64,000 nt of DNA from Desulfonatronum sp. SC1 (GCF_003046795.1 NZ_PZKN01000001.1:62001-126000); one strand, 5' to 3'. Shown: positions 9,884 to 19,582, counted from the first letter of the stretch. Numbers and translations: made by a program. The notes: a model not told the origin generated them from the sequence alone.

Positions 9884-9969
9884 GCCTACTCCAGCGGCCC
9901 GGGCCGCCCGTTGAACGTGTATCACCGTGGGGGCGCGGCGCGCCGTGCCCCACGGTCATCTGTCTTTTG

Positions 9970-10569
9970 TTAAGCTTCTTCGCCCAGGGCCATCCGCACG
10001 ATCCGGCCGACCTGGATGTTTTCGCCGAGCACGGCGATGGTTTCGGTGATCAGAGCCTGGATTTTGCGGGAATCGTCCTTGATGAAGGCCTGCTCCAGGA
10101 GGCAGACTTCCTGGGCGAACTTCTTCATCCGGCCGTCCACGATCTTGGGGATGATGTTTTCCGGCTTGCCCTCGTCCCGGGTCTGCTGGGTGACGAATTG
10201 GCGTTCCCGCTCCAGAACGTCCTCCGGAATGTCCTCCGGGGCCACGCACAGCGGAGCCGTGGCGGCTACCTGCATGGCCAGATCCTTGGCCAGTTCCAGG
10301 AACTTCTCATTCTTGGCCACGAAGTCGGTCTCGCACTTCAGCTCGACCATCACCCCGATCTTGCCGTTGGAGTGGATGTAGGACCCGATATAACCCTGGG
10401 ACGTGGCCCGGCCGGACTTCTTTTGGGCCTTGGCCAAGCCTTTTTCACGCAGCCAGAGCCTAGACTTTTCCTGATCCCCGTCGCACTCCTGCAGCGCTTT
10501 TTTGCAATCCATCATGCCAGCGCCGGTACACTCGCGCAGCTCCTTTACCAGACTTGCGGAAATGGCCAT
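9970..10569 (-). CDS. tsf: Elongation factor Ts (short form)
   Basis: Nucleotide-exchange factor for EF-Tu. 199 aa against about 283 in E. coli; this is the short form lacking most of the second core subdomain. The N-terminal signature LVKELRECTGAGMMDCKKAL and the core CETDFVAKNEKFLELA are clear. It starts directly at the rpsB stop codon (no intergenic base) in the standard rpsB-tsf order. Confidence 0.95.
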   Translation of the reverse strand: MAISASLVKELRECTGAGMMDCKKALQECDGDQEKSRLWLREKGLAKAQKKSGRATSQGYIGSYIHSNGKIGVMVELKCETDFVAKNEKFLELAKDLAMQVAATAPLCVAPEDIPEDVLERERQFVTQQTRDEGKPENIIPKIVDGRMKKFAQEVCLLEQAFIKDDSRKIQALITETIAVLGENIQVGRIVRMALGEEA

Positions 10570-11367
10570 TTATTTCTCCTCCGTAGCGTCGTTTTCAATT
10601 TCCGTTTCAGCCCTTTCGTCCTCCGCGGCGGCCTGAGTCAGCGCGGCCTCGGCGGACTTTTCAGCGGCCTGGTCCATGTCGCGCATCCTGGCGGCGCCCT
10701 CGGTGCAGGCGTCAGCGATGCTCGCGGAGAACAACTTGATGGCCCGGATGGCGTCGTCGTTGCCGGGGATGATGAAGTCGATCAGATCCGGATCGCAGTT
10801 GGTGTCCACCACGGCGACCACCGGAATGTTCAACTTGCGGCATTCCTGGATGGCGATGTCTTCCCGGTTCGGGTCGATGACAAAGGCTGCCTGGGGCAGG
10901 GACTCCATGTCTTTGATCCCGCCCAGGGCCAGGTTCAGCTTTCCCACGTCACGCTGCATGCGCACGATTTCCTTCTTGACGAACCGGCTCACGGTGCCGT
11001 CCTCGAACATGGCTTCCAGCTTCTTCAGGCGCTGAATGCTACTGCGAATGGTCTGGAAGTTAGTCAGGGTGCCGCCCATCCAGCGATGGGTCACGGAAAA
11101 CATGCCCACCCGCGCGGCTTCTTGCTTGATGATTTCCCGGGCCTGGGGCTTGGTGCCCACAAACATGACCTTGCCACCCTGGGCCACGGTATCGGCGATG
11201 AAGTCGTGGGCCTTCTGGAACATCTTCACGGTCTGCTGCAGGTCGATGATGTGGATGCCGTTGCGCGCGCCGAAGATATACGGCCGCATCTTGGGATTCC
11301 AACGCCGGGTCTGGTGACCGAAATGCACGCCGGTCTCCAGCATCTGCTTCATTGTCACGTACGCCAT
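10570..11367 (-). CDS. rpsB: Small ribosomal subunit protein uS2
   Basis: 265 aa. Opens with [20 protein letters not shown], the S2 signature, and carries [28 protein letters not shown] near the middle. ATG 11367 is preceded by AAGGAG at a good distance. The C-terminal 35 residues are an acidic, Ala/Glu-rich tail. First gene of the translation/isoprenoid block; a structured leader lies upstream. Confidence 0.96.
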   Translation of the reverse strand: MAYVTMKQMLETGVHFGHQTRRWNPKMRPYIFGARNGIHIIDLQQTVKMFQKAHDFIADTVAQGGKVMFVGTKPQAREIIKQEAARVGMFSVTHRWMGGTLTNFQTIRSSIQRLKKLEAMFEDGTVSRFVKKEIVRMQRDVGKLNLALGGIKDMESLPQAAFVIDPNREDIAIQECRKLNIPVVAVVDTNCDPDLIDFIIPGNDDAIRAIKLFSASIADACTEGAARMRDMDQAAEKSAEAALTQAAAEDERAETEIENDATEEK

Positions 11368-11415
11368 TGCAATACTCCTTAGAACTGGTGGGTTTTTCCT
11401 CCATCCTCCGCACTT

Positions 11416-11458
11416 GAACCCGCTCACTTTCGTCACGGACGAAAGACCCTCGGGTTTC
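11416..11458 (-). promoter_or_regulatory. Interrupted hairpin in the rpsB 5' leader (possible S2 autoregulatory structure)
   Basis: Read on the minus strand, an outer stem AACCCG/CGGGTT encloses an internal loop and a perfect 8-bp inner stem CTTTCGTC/GACGAAAG with a 3-nt loop. It lies about 50 nt before rpsB. Many bacteria control rpsB-tsf by S2 binding to the leader; that role here is inference. Confidence 0.45.
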
Positions 11459-11488
11459 TCGGAGGATGTGCGAATTTCGAACCGTGTT

Positions 11489-11517
11489 CAATTAGGCTAA
11501 AATTGAACAACTGGCAA
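11489..11517 (-). promoter_or_regulatory. Possible rpsB promoter
   Basis: Minus-strand TTGCCA (11512-11517), 17-bp spacer, then a weak -10 TAATTG (11489-11494). The spacer carries half of a TTCAATT/AATTGAA inverted repeat. It stands between the divergent rpsB and thi leaders. The -10 is poor, so confidence is low. Confidence 0.3.
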
Positions 11518-11591
11518 GCAAAAAATCAAGCAACTTCCTTCCGAAGCCATCGAAACCCTTTACAGGGGGTTCAGATTGCGATAGCCAATTT

Positions 11592-11677
11592 TCATAGCTG
11601 GGGGAGCCGTAAGGCTGAGAGGGGGCAGAGGCCCCGACCCTTGGAACCTGACACGGATTATACCGTCGTAGGGAAGC
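11592..11677 (+). promoter_or_regulatory. TPP riboswitch (THI element)
   Basis: Contains the conserved blocks in order: GGGGGAGCC, GGCTGAGAGGGGG, ACCCTTGGAACCTGA, CGGATTATACCG and CGTAGGGAAGC. These match the thi-box aptamer that binds thiamine pyrophosphate. It precedes a terminator and the thiamine operon, so it should shut off the operon when TPP is abundant. Confidence 0.95.
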
Positions 11678-11688
11678 ACCGCGCAGAC

Positions 11689-11738
11689 CGCCTTTTCGGA
11701 ACGCAGAGCTTCACGCCAGGTTCCGAAAAGGCGTTTTT
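11689..11738 (+). terminator. Rho-independent terminator, expression platform of the TPP riboswitch
   Basis: A 14-bp perfect stem (CGCCTTTTCGGAAC / GTTCCGAAAAGGCG) followed by TTTTT, located between aptamer and thiS. The position implies control by transcription attenuation. Confidence 0.9.
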
Positions 11739-11756
11739 ATTTGCCAATCAGGGGAC

Positions 11757-11960
11757 ATGATGCAGGTGATCATCAACGGCAAACCGGAAGAAGTCTCAAC
11801 GGGAGTCACGCTCTTGGAACTCATTGAGACCAGAATATTGGACCCGTCCAGGGTCGTGGCCGAACTGAACCGAGAGATCGTTCCCGGTGATCGTTTCGCG
11901 AACACGGTCCTGAGCGAAGGCGATAGGCTGGAACTGCTGCAATTCGTGGGAGGTGGTTGA
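11757..11960 (+). CDS. thiS: Sulfur carrier protein ThiS
   Basis: 67 aa ubiquitin-like protein whose C-terminal Gly-Gly is adenylated by ThiF and thiocarboxylated to donate sulfur to the thiazole ring. It ends in FVGGG, as required. AGGGG precedes the ATG. A second ATG follows directly; the first is used here. Confidence 0.95.
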   Translation: MMQVIINGKPEEVSTGVTLLELIETRILDPSRVVAELNREIVPGDRFANTVLSEGDRLELLQFVGGG

Positions 11961-12751
11961 TGCAAAGCATGGGGGACGACCTCTTCGAGATCGGCGGGGA
12001 ACGCCTGGGCAGCCGTCTGTTCACCGGTACAGGCAAGTACGGCGACGACGCGGTGATTCCGGATGTCTGCGCGGCCTCCGGGTCCGAGGTGATCACCGTG
12101 GCCCTGCGGCGGGTGGATTTCCAGGCCGCCACGGGCAACGTCATGGAACACATCCCTAAAACCATGCGGTTGCTGCCCAACACCTCCGGCGCGCGCACCG
12201 CGGACGAGGCCGTGCGCATCGCCCGGCTGGCCAAGGCCATGGGCTGCGGGAATTGGATCAAGATCGAGGTCATCGCGGACAACAACCACCTGCTCCCGGA
12301 CGGATACGCCACGGTGCGGGCCACGGGAATCCTGGCCGCCGAGGGCTTCGTGGTTCTGCCCTACGTCAACGCGGACCTGTACGTGGCCCGGGATCTGGTT
12401 TCCGCCGGAGCCGCGGCGGTGATGCCCCTGGGCGCGCCCATCGGCACCAACCGCGGCCTGCAAACCAAGGAGATGATCCGCATCCTGATCGAGGAAATCG
12501 ACCTGCCGATCATCGTGGACGCCGGGCTGGGTCGGCCTTCCCATGCTTGCGAGGCCATGGAGATGGGCGCGGACGGGGTGCTGGTGAACACGGCCATTGC
12601 CACGGCCGCCGATCCCGTGAGCATGGCCCGGGCTTTCGGTGAAGCGGTGCGGGCCGGACGGCGCGGGTTCCTGGCAGGGCACGGGGCGCAACGCCTGAAG
12701 GCCGACGCTTCTTCGCCGTTGACCGGCTTTTTGGAGGGAGACGGCTCGTGA
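11960..12751 (+). CDS. thiG: Thiazole synthase ThiG
   Basis: 263 aa TIM-barrel enzyme forming the thiazole phosphate from DXP, ThiS-thiocarboxylate and dehydroglycine. Family motifs are [34 protein letters not shown] (Schiff-base Lys region), [12 protein letters not shown] and [11 protein letters not shown]. The start ATG overlaps the thiS stop (TGATG). Confidence 0.96.
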   Translation: MQSMGDDLFEIGGERLGSRLFTGTGKYGDDAVIPDVCAASGSEVITVALRRVDFQAATGNVMEHIPKTMRLLPNTSGARTADEAVRIARLAKAMGCGNWIKIEVIADNNHLLPDGYATVRATGILAAEGFVVLPYVNADLYVARDLVSAGAAAVMPLGAPIGTNRGLQTKEMIRILIEEIDLPIIVDAGLGRPSHACEAMEMGADGVLVNTAIATAADPVSMARAFGEAVRAGRRGFLAGHGAQRLKADASSPLTGFLEGDGS

Positions 12752-13866
12752 GCTTTGCAGAAGTCATGGGCGCATACACAGGCATGATCACGTCCAAGGC
12801 TCTCCAAGAGCGTCAACGACAGGACGTAATTCGGGCCTTGAGCAAAGACCGTCTCGGTCCGGAGGACCTCCTGGCCCTGCTCTCGCCGGCCGCCGGAGCC
12901 ATGCTGGAAGACCTGGCTCGGCGGGCCGCAGAGATCACTCTGCGCCATTTCGGTCGGGCTGTGCAGTTGTTCACCCCGCTTTACGTCTCGGACTTCTGCG
13001 CCAACCGCTGTGTGTATTGCGGCTTCAACGCGGACCGGAACGGTCCGCGCCGCCAGCTTTCCCTGGAGGAAGTCCGCGTCGAGGCCGAGCGCATCGCCGC
13101 CACCGGGTTGCGTCAGGTCCTGGTGCTTACCGGCGACGCCCGGCCCAAGGCGCCGCCGGAGTTTTTGGAGCAGGTTCTCGCCGTGCTCCGGGAATTTTTC
13201 CCCAGCCTGCTCCTTGAGGTCTACGCCCTGACCCAGGGGGAGTACGCCCGGATGATCGACGCCGGGGCCGAGGGGCTGGTCATCTACCAGGAAACCTACG
13301 ATCCTGAACAATATGACAGGATGCACCCCAGCGGCCCCAAGCGGGACTACGCGTTCCGCCTGGACGCGCCGGAACGGGCCTGCCATGCCGGCATGCGCTG
13401 GGTGGGCCTCAGCGCGCTCTACGGGCTGGGCGATTGGCGCACGGACGCCTTCTGTGCGGCCCTGCACGCCCGCTGGCTGCAGGATCACTTTCCAGGTGCG
13501 GAAATCAGCCTGTCCCTGCCCCGGATGCGCCCCCATGCCGCGGGCTGGCAGCCGGAGCAACCGGTTTCAGACCGCGATCTGACTCAGATCCTTCTGGCCC
13601 AGCGCCTGTTCCTGCCTCGAGCGGCCATCACCCTGTCCACCCGGGAATCTCCCCGGCTTCGGGAAAACCTGCTCCCCCTGGGCGTGACCCGGCTCTCCGC
13701 CGGAGTCTCCACCTCAGTGGGCGGTCATGGGGCGGACCAGTCCGGAACGCCGCAGTTCGAGGTGGCCGACGACCGAAGCGTGAGCGAGATCGCCGCCATG
13801 TTGCGGGAAAAGGGCTATCAGCCTGTGTTCAAGGACTGGCAGCCATTAGACCAGGTAACGCCATGA
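12748..13866 (+). CDS. thiH: 2-iminoacetate synthase ThiH (radical SAM)
   Basis: 372 aa radical-SAM tyrosine lyase supplying dehydroglycine for thiazole, the anaerobic alternative to ThiO. The 4Fe-4S motif is [10 protein letters not shown] (CxxxCxxC) near residue 87. A C-terminal BATS-type region is present, and [12 protein letters not shown] is typical of ThiH. GTG start overlaps the thiG stop by 4 bp with GGAGGGAG upstream. ThiH rather than ThiO fits an anaerobe. Confidence 0.95.
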   Translation: MSFAEVMGAYTGMITSKALQERQRQDVIRALSKDRLGPEDLLALLSPAAGAMLEDLARRAAEITLRHFGRAVQLFTPLYVSDFCANRCVYCGFNADRNGPRRQLSLEEVRVEAERIAATGLRQVLVLTGDARPKAPPEFLEQVLAVLREFFPSLLLEVYALTQGEYARMIDAGAEGLVIYQETYDPEQYDRMHPSGPKRDYAFRLDAPERACHAGMRWVGLSALYGLGDWRTDAFCAALHARWLQDHFPGAEISLSLPRMRPHAAGWQPEQPVSDRDLTQILLAQRLFLPRAAITLSTRESPRLRENLLPLGVTRLSAGVSTSVGGHGADQSGTPQFEVADDRSVSEIAAMLREKGYQPVFKDWQPLDQVTP

Positions 13867-14576
13867 CCCTCCTGGAACAAGGCATCGCCCACCACATCGG
13901 CCCGGAGGCCCTGGCCCGCCTGCAACGGGTGCGCGTCGGCCTGGCCGGGGCCGGTGGTCTGGGCTCCAACTGCGCCCACGCCCTGGTTCGCTCCGGGTTC
14001 AAGCGCTTCGTGCTTGTGGATTTTGACCGGGTGGAGGCCTCCAACCTGAACCGGCAGTTCTTCTTCCCGGACCAGGTCGGCCTGCCCAAGGTCGTGGCCC
14101 TGGCCGCCAACCTGCTGCGCATCAACCCGGACCTGGAGTTGGAGCTACTGGAGTCGCGGATCATGGAAGACAACGTTCAGGGCCTGTTTGCCGGTTGCGA
14201 TGCCGTGCTGGAATGCGTGGATGACCCGTTCGTGAAAAAGCTGCTGGCCGAGGCCATGCTCCCCACGGCGGCCTTGTTCGTGGCCGCCTCCGGCATTGCC
14301 GGATGTGGGGACGCCGACCGCATCCGCACCAGACGCCTCCGGGCCAATTTCTTTCTCGTTGGCGACGAGCAAACCGCCGCCTGTTCAGATACGCCCCCGC
14401 TGGCCCCCCTGGTTGCCATGGCTGCGGCCAAGCAGGCCGACGTGGTGCTGCATCATTTTCTGCGCCTTCAAAGGGACAAAATTGCCCCGGCAATCCGGAC
14501 ATGGGGCGTACGCAGGGCGCATACAAAGGGCGCACACACAGGTGCGCCCCTACAGAATTGCATTGGTCAACCGTGA
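13863..14576 (+). CDS. thiF: ThiS adenylyltransferase ThiF
   Basis: 237 aa E1-like enzyme activating the ThiS C-terminus. The nucleotide-binding GLAGAGGLGSNCA, DFDRVEASNLNRQ and CDAVLECVDDP motifs are all present. It overlaps thiH by 4 bp. The usual zinc-binding Cys pairs are not obvious, as in other short ThiF proteins. The last ~25 codons run through a repeat built from GGGCGCA/GTGCGCCC and look like a tail replaced or extended by an intergenic repeat. Confidence 0.9.
   Translation: MTLLEQGIAHHIGPEALARLQRVRVGLAGAGGLGSNCAHALVRSGFKRFVLVDFDRVEASNLNRQFFFPDQVGLPKVVALAANLLRINPDLELELLESRIMEDNVQGLFAGCDAVLECVDDPFVKKLLAEAMLPTAALFVAASGIAGCGDADRIRTRRLRANFFLVGDEQTAACSDTPPLAPLVAMAAAKQADVVLHHFLRLQRDKIAPAIRTWGVRRAHTKGAHTGAPLQNCIGQP
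14518..14554. repeat. Short palindromic repeat in the thiF 3' end
   Basis: GGGCGCACACACAGGTGCGCCC followed by CTACA forms an imperfect hairpin within the last codons of thiF. A similar design (GGGCAAC...GTTGCCC then CTACA) occurs at 20034-20060 before hsdM. Both look like small REP-type palindromes. Confidence 0.6.
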
Positions 14577-14610
14577 ACCGTTGAACCCTCGACACCCAAG
14601 GAATCACCTC

Positions 14611-15255
14611 ATGAGCAATCCCCTGCACAACATCGATCTCTACTGCCTGACCAGCGAGGAGCACTCCCTGGGCCGGTCCAACCTGGAGGTGGTCCGGGCC
14701 ATGTTGGACGCCGGAATCAAGCTCATTCAGTACCGGGAGAAGGACAAGCCAGGACGGGTCAAGCTGGAGGAATGCTCGGCCATCCGGAAGCTGACCCGCG
14801 AGGCCGGGGCCCTGTTCCTGGTCAACGACGACGTGGCCGTGGCCCAGGCCGTGGACGCGGACGGGGTGCATGTGGGCCAGGACGACCTGCCGGTGCCGGT
14901 GGTCCGCCGTCTGATTGGACCGGACAAGATCATCGGCCTGTCAACCCACTCCCCGGACCAGGCCCGGGCCGCTGCGACGGCCGGGGCGGACTACATCGGC
15001 GTGGGGCCGATCTTCGCCACCAAGACCAAGAAGGACGTCTGCGCGCCGGTGGGCCTGGAATATCTGGAATGGGTCACGGCCAATCTGTCCATTCCCTTCG
15101 TGGTCATCGGAGGGATCAAGGAGCACAACATCGGGGAAGTGATTCACAGAGGTGCGTCCTGCGTGGCCATGATCACGGAAATCGTCGCCAAGCCGGACAT
15201 CGCCGGGCAGATCCGGGCCCTGCGCAACGCCATGAACAATACTATAAAGGAATGA
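14611..15255 (+). CDS. thiE: Thiamine-phosphate synthase ThiE
   Basis: 214 aa TIM-barrel enzyme joining HMP-PP and thiazole phosphate. Motifs: [45 protein letters not shown] and VIGGI. ATG 14611 has AAGGA upstream; longer in-frame extensions overlap thiF in another frame and were dropped. Confidence 0.95.
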   Translation: MSNPLHNIDLYCLTSEEHSLGRSNLEVVRAMLDAGIKLIQYREKDKPGRVKLEECSAIRKLTREAGALFLVNDDVAVAQAVDADGVHVGQDDLPVPVVRRLIGPDKIIGLSTHSPDQARAAATAGADYIGVGPIFATKTKKDVCAPVGLEYLEWVTANLSIPFVVIGGIKEHNIGEVIHRGASCVAMITEIVAKPDIAGQIRALRNAMNNTIKE

Positions 15256-15260
15256 CGATC

Positions 15261-16565
15261 ATGAACTGGACAACCCAGATGGATGCGGCCCGCGGGGGCA
15301 TTATCACGGACCAGATGCGCACCGTGGCGGCCAAGGAAAATCTGCCCCTGGAAACCTTGATGGAACGCATGGCCGCGGGTGAGGTGATCATTCCGGCCAA
15401 CAAGAACCACGCCCACCTGGACCCCGAGGGGGTCGGACGGGGATTGCGCACCAAGATCAACGTCAACCTGGGCATTTCCAAGGACGCTTGCGACATGGAC
15501 CTGGAAATGGAAAAGGTCCGCCACGCCCTGCGCCTGGGGGCCGAGGCGATCATGGACCTGAGCTGCTTCGGCAAGACCCGGGAATTCCGCCAGGCCCTGA
15601 TCGCCGAATCCCGAGCCATGATTGGCACGGTGCCCATCTACGACGCCGTGGGCTTCTACGACAAGAACCTGTCCGACATCAGCGTTGACGAGTTCTTCGA
15701 CGTGGTCCAGACCCATGTGGACGACGGCGTGGATTTCCTGACCATCCACTGCGGTCTGAACCGGCTGACCGCGGAGCGGATCGAGAAAACCGACCGCCTG
15801 ACCTCTCTGGTCTCCCGGGGCGGCTCCCTGCTCTACGCCTGGATGAAGGAGAACGACGCCGAGAACCCGTTCTACGAGCATTACGACCGGCTGCTGGAGA
15901 TCTGCGTGAAGCACGACGTGACCTTGAGTCTCGGCGACGGCTGCCGCCCGGGCTCCCTGCACGACGCCACGGACGCGGTCCAGGTCCAGGAAATGATCGT
16001 TCTGGGCGAACTGACCAAACGGGCCTGGGAGCGCGACGTTCAGGTGATGATCGAAGGTCCCGGCCACATGGCTTTGAACGAGATCGCCGCGAACATGGTC
16101 CTGGAAAAACGGCTCTGCCACGGCGCGCCCTTCTACGTGCTCGGCCCCCTGGTCACGGACGTGGCCCCTGGGTACGACCACATCACCAGCGCCATCGGCG
16201 GAGCCGTGGCCGCGGCCGCCGGCGCGGACTTCCTCTGCTACGTCACCCCGGCGGAACACCTGCGCCTGCCCACCCTGGAGGACATGAAGGAAGGGATCAT
16301 GGCCGCCCGCATCGCGGCCCACGCCGCGGACATCGCCAAGGGCATTCCCGGCGCAAGGAATTGGGACGACAAGATGTCCAAGGCCCGCGCCGACCTGGAC
16401 TGGGAAGCCATGTTCACCCTGGCCCTGGACCCGGAAAAAGCCCGTGCCTACCGCGAATCCTCCAAACCGGCCCACGAGGACTCCTGCACCATGTGCGGCA
16501 AGATGTGCGCGGTGCGGACCATGAAGCGGATCAAGGAGGGGAAGGATATACGGTTGGATGATTGA
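15261..16565 (+). CDS. thiC: Phosphomethylpyrimidine synthase ThiC (short form)
   Basis: 434 aa noncanonical radical-SAM enzyme rearranging AIR to HMP-phosphate. Recognised by [45 protein letters not shown] and [16 protein letters not shown]. The C-terminal iron-sulfur cluster motif is [11 protein letters not shown] 15261 follows AAGGA by 8 nt; an ATG at 15252 is less well placed. This is the N-terminally short clade. The last 84 coding bases are duplicated at 28361-28444. Confidence 0.95.
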   Translation: MNWTTQMDAARGGIITDQMRTVAAKENLPLETLMERMAAGEVIIPANKNHAHLDPEGVGRGLRTKINVNLGISKDACDMDLEMEKVRHALRLGAEAIMDLSCFGKTREFRQALIAESRAMIGTVPIYDAVGFYDKNLSDISVDEFFDVVQTHVDDGVDFLTIHCGLNRLTAERIEKTDRLTSLVSRGGSLLYAWMKENDAENPFYEHYDRLLEICVKHDVTLSLGDGCRPGSLHDATDAVQVQEMIVLGELTKRAWERDVQVMIEGPGHMALNEIAANMVLEKRLCHGAPFYVLGPLVTDVAPGYDHITSAIGGAVAAAAGADFLCYVTPAEHLRLPTLEDMKEGIMAARIAAHAADIAKGIPGARNWDDKMSKARADLDWEAMFTLALDPEKARAYRESSKPAHEDSCTMCGKMCAVRTMKRIKEGKDIRLDD

Positions 16566-16569
16566 GGGG
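16482..16569 (+). repeat. Left copy of 88-bp direct repeat (3' end of thiC)
   Basis: The end of thiC from the Cys codon of CTMCGKMC through the stop and 4 bases beyond. It is repeated at 28361-28448 with 83 of 88 identical positions and no indel. Homology stops sharply on both sides. Confidence 0.95.
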
Positions 16570-16782
16570 GGGCATAATAAGTGGATTCGCTGAACAGAGA
16601 ATGCTTGCAAGCCAAGGGCAGACTTGACCCTTCTCCTACAGGTGATCTGGAGGGCGGAGGAGAGCGAGACTTGAATTATTTCCAGGCGGTCGGCCATTGC
16701 CTGAGGCGGTTTCGGGCGGTATAGCGCTGATGATGCCCGAGAGGTTGTCACTTCTTGCCCTATTACTTCATGGAGCCCGCCC

Positions 16783-19230
16783 ATGAACAAGAAAGCCCTC
16801 ACTGAAGCGGACATCCGCACCAAGTTCGTCACCCCCGCGCTTGTGGGCCCAAGCGGCGACAAGTGGGATGTGATGACCCAGATCCGGGAGGAATGCTACT
16901 TCACCAAGGGCCGGGTCATTGTCCGCGGCAGGACCGTGAAACGCGGCGAGGCCAGGAAAGCCGACTACATCCTCTATTACAAGCCGAATCTGCCCCTCGC
17001 GGTCATCGAGGCCAAGGACAACAACCACTGCGTGGGCGACGGGATGCAGCAGGCCCTGGAATACGCCGAGATCCTGGACATCCCCTTTGCCTACAGCACC
17101 AACGGGGACGCCTTTTTGGAGCACGACCGGACCAAAACCACCGGTCAAGGCGTCGCCGGCCCCGTCACCCGGGAAATCCCCCTGGACCAGTTTCCCGCTC
17201 CCGCCGAACTCTGGGCCCGCTATCTCGCGGCCAGGGGCTACACCGCCGCGCAGGAAGCCGTGGCCGCCCAGGAATACTACGACGACGGCTCCCTGAAGAC
17301 GCCTCGCTATTACCAGATCATCGCCGTCAACCGCACCGTGGAGGCCATCGCCCGGGGCGAAAACCGAATTCTGCTGGTCATGGCCACGGGCACGGGCAAG
17401 ACCTACACCGCCTTTCAGATCATCTGGCGGCTGTGGAAGTCCGGGGCCAGGAAGCGCATCCTGTTCCTCGTTGACCGCAACATCCTGGCCGACCAGACCA
17501 AGACCAACGACTTCAAGCCCTTCGGCCCGGCCATGACCAAGATCACCAACCGCACAGTGGACAAGGCTTTTGAGATTTACCTCTGTCTCTACCAAGCCGT
17601 GACCGGGACCGAGGAAGAGCAGAACATCTACAAGCAGTTCTCGCCGGATTTCTTCGATCTGGTGGTCGTGGACGAATGTCACCGGGGCAGCGCCGCGGAT
17701 GACGCGGCCTGGCGCAAGGTGCTGGAATACTTCTCCTCGGCCGCCCAGGTCGGCCTGACCGCCACGCCCAAGGAGACCAGGGACGTTTCCAACATAGAGT
17801 ACTTCGGCGAGCCGCTCTACGCCTACTCCTTGCGCCAGGGCATAGCCGACGGCTTTCTCGCGCCCTACAAGGTGATCCGCATCGGCCTGGACAAGGACCT
17901 GGACGGCTGGCGGCCCGAGGACGGGCAGACCGACAAGTACGGACGGGCCATCGAGGACCGCGAATACAACGACCGCGATTTCGACCGCAATCTGATCCTG
18001 GAACGGCGCACCGCCTTGGTGGCGGCCAAGGTCACCCGGTTCCTTCAGGCCACGGATCGCTTCTCCAAGACCATCATCTTCTGCGAAAACATCGACCATG
18101 CCGAGCGCATGCGCCAGGCCATGGTCAACGCCAACCCGGATCTGGCCGCGGCCAACAGCAAGTACGTGATGCGCGTCACCGGCGACAACGACGAGGGCAA
18201 GGCCCAACTGGACAATTTCATCGACCCCGAATCCACCTATCCGGTCGTCTGCATCACCTCCCGGCTGATGAGCACCGGGGTGGACGCCCAGACCTGCAAG
18301 CTCATCGTCCTGGACCGGCGCATCAATTCCATGACCGAGTTCAAGCAGATCATCGGGCGCGGCACCCGCATCAACGAGGACTATGGCAAGCTCTACTTCA
18401 CGATCATGGATTTCAAGCGGGCCACGAGCCTGTTCGCGGACCCGGATTTCGACGGCGAGCCGGTCCAGATCTACGAACCCGGCCCGGACGACCCGCCGGT
18501 TCCGCCGGAAGATCTCTCGGAAGATCTCTCGGCAGATCTCTCGGCAGATCTCTCGGCAGATCTCTTGGAAGATCCTTCGGAAGCGACTTCGGAAGCTTTT
18601 TCGGACGAGACCGCCTATCCATTGGGCGATGATCCGGGAGATCCGACAAATGCTCGGCAACCGCCGGTCAAATACTACGTGGACGACGTGGAAGTCCGCG
18701 TGGCCACGGAGCGGGTCCAGTATCTGGACGAACACGGCAAGCTGATCACCGAATCCCTGAAGGATTACTCCCGCAGGGCCGTGCGCCGGACCTACGCCAC
18801 CCTGGACTCGTTTCTGACCGTCTGGAACGACGCCGAACGCAAACAGGCCGTTCTGGAGGAACTGGCCGCCCGGGGCGTGTTCCTGGACGAACTTGCCGAG
18901 CAGGTGGGCCGGGACTATGACGCCTTTGATCTGGTCTGCCACGTCGCCTTTGACCAGCCGCCGCTGACCCGCACGGAGCGGGCCGAAAAGGTCCAAAAGC
19001 GCAACGTGTTCGGGAAATACGGCGACAAGGCCCGCGCGGTCCTGAACGCCCTGCTGGCCAAGTACGCCGAAACCGGCATCCAGAGCGTCGAATCCCTGGA
19101 CATTCTCAAGGTGGACCCCCTGCGCACCTTCGGAACCCCCATCGAGATCATCAGTCTCTTTGGCGGCAAGCCCGCGTACCTGGCCGCGGTCAGGGAGCTG
19201 GAGGCGCAACTTTACATGGACGTCGCGTAA
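16783..19230 (+). CDS. hsdR: Type I restriction enzyme R subunit (EcoEI-like)
   Basis: 815 aa motor/nuclease subunit that translocates and cuts unmodified DNA together with HsdM and HsdS. The N-terminal nuclease core ADYILYYK...AVIEAKDN (PD-(D/E)xK, about residues 65-80) is followed by helicase motifs I ATGTGKT (about 203), II VVDECHRG, III GLTATPK and a helicase C domain ending in IGRGTRINEDYGKLYF. A 12-bp tandem repeat encodes an acidic DLSA/DLSE linker before the C-terminal domain. GGAG lies 7 nt before ATG 16783. The 217-bp stretch upstream, after thiC, contains GCAGACTTGACCCTT, an end of another dispersed repeat. Confidence 0.94.
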   Translation: MNKKALTEADIRTKFVTPALVGPSGDKWDVMTQIREECYFTKGRVIVRGRTVKRGEARKADYILYYKPNLPLAVIEAKDNNHCVGDGMQQALEYAEILDIPFAYSTNGDAFLEHDRTKTTGQGVAGPVTREIPLDQFPAPAELWARYLAARGYTAAQEAVAAQEYYDDGSLKTPRYYQIIAVNRTVEAIARGENRILLVMATGTGKTYTAFQIIWRLWKSGARKRILFLVDRNILADQTKTNDFKPFGPAMTKITNRTVDKAFEIYLCLYQAVTGTEEEQNIYKQFSPDFFDLVVVDECHRGSAADDAAWRKVLEYFSSAAQVGLTATPKETRDVSNIEYFGEPLYAYSLRQGIADGFLAPYKVIRIGLDKDLDGWRPEDGQTDKYGRAIEDREYNDRDFDRNLILERRTALVAAKVTRFLQATDRFSKTIIFCENIDHAERMRQAMVNANPDLAAANSKYVMRVTGDNDEGKAQLDNFIDPESTYPVVCITSRLMSTGVDAQTCKLIVLDRRINSMTEFKQIIGRGTRINEDYGKLYFTIMDFKRATSLFADPDFDGEPVQIYEPGPDDPPVPPEDLSEDLSADLSADLSADLLEDPSEATSEAFSDETAYPLGDDPGDPTNARQPPVKYYVDDVEVRVATERVQYLDEHGKLITESLKDYSRRAVRRTYATLDSFLTVWNDAERKQAVLEELAARGVFLDELAEQVGRDYDAFDLVCHVAFDQPPLTRTERAEKVQKRNVFGKYGDKARAVLNALLAKYAETGIQSVESLDILKVDPLRTFGTPIEIISLFGGKPAYLAAVRELEAQLYMDVA
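18511..18594 (+). repeat. 12-bp tandem repeat within hsdR (about 7 units)
   Basis: Unit GATCTCTCGGCA or GATCTCTCGGAA, four near-perfect copies at 18511-18558 then three degenerate ones. Being a multiple of 3 it keeps frame, coding for D-L-S-A/E repeats between the helicase and C-terminal domains. Confidence 0.92.
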
Positions 19231-19256
19231 AGCAGCATTGCCAAACACCCCAAAGC

Positions 19257-19285
19257 TTGACGCATAACGATACGCGTTATACAAT
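19257..19285 (+). promoter_or_regulatory. higBA promoter with embedded operator
   Basis: TTGACG, 17-bp spacer, TACAAT: a strong sigma-70-type promoter. The inverted repeat ATAACG-N5-CGTTAT (19264-19280) fills the spacer and is a good candidate HigA operator. The -10 ends only 6 bases before the higB ATG, so the transcript is probably leaderless. Confidence 0.7.
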
Positions 19286-19291
19286 GCTCAC

Positions 19292-19579
19292 ATGATTGAA
19301 AGCTTCCGGTGCAAAGAAACGGAGCGGATCTTCCAGCGCGAATATTCGCGAAGGTTGCCGACCGACATCCAGAGAACCGCCTTCCGGAAGCTGCGCATGC
19401 TGAATCGCAGCGCAAGCCTAGATGACCTGCGCATCCCCCCGGGGAACCGCTTGGAAGCTCTCATGGGCAACCGCCAGGGGCAGCATTGCATCCGTATCAA
19501 CGACCAATGGCGAATCTGTTTTGTCTGGCGCGATGGCGGCGCACATGACGTTGAGATCGTCGATTATCATAAGGGGTGA
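19292..19579 (+). CDS. higB: HigB-type toxin (RelE/ParE superfamily)
   Basis: 95 aa, full family length. HigB toxins cleave mRNA on the ribosome. The pattern LRIPPGNRLEALMGNRQGQHCIRINDQWRICF with the C-terminal VEIVDYHKG is characteristic (fragments cited are each from one continuous core). Toxin-first order with the antitoxin 3 bp downstream is the HigBA arrangement. It sits between hsdR and hsdM. Confidence 0.9.
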   Translation: MIESFRCKETERIFQREYSRRLPTDIQRTAFRKLRMLNRSASLDDLRIPPGNRLEALMGNRQGQHCIRINDQWRICFVWRDGGAHDVEIVDYHKG

Positions 19580-19582
19580 GAA

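Noticed and set aside
18511-18594. CRISPR-like repeats in hsdR
   Set aside because: Contiguous 12-bp units without spacers, in frame in a coding region.
16768-19284. An 838-codon open frame antisense to hsdR, and similar long antisense frames over GH57 (2335-3690), rpsB/tsf (9967-11382), carB and thiC
   Set aside because: They mirror codon bias of GC-rich genes on the other strand, have no recognisable domains and conflict with clear genes.
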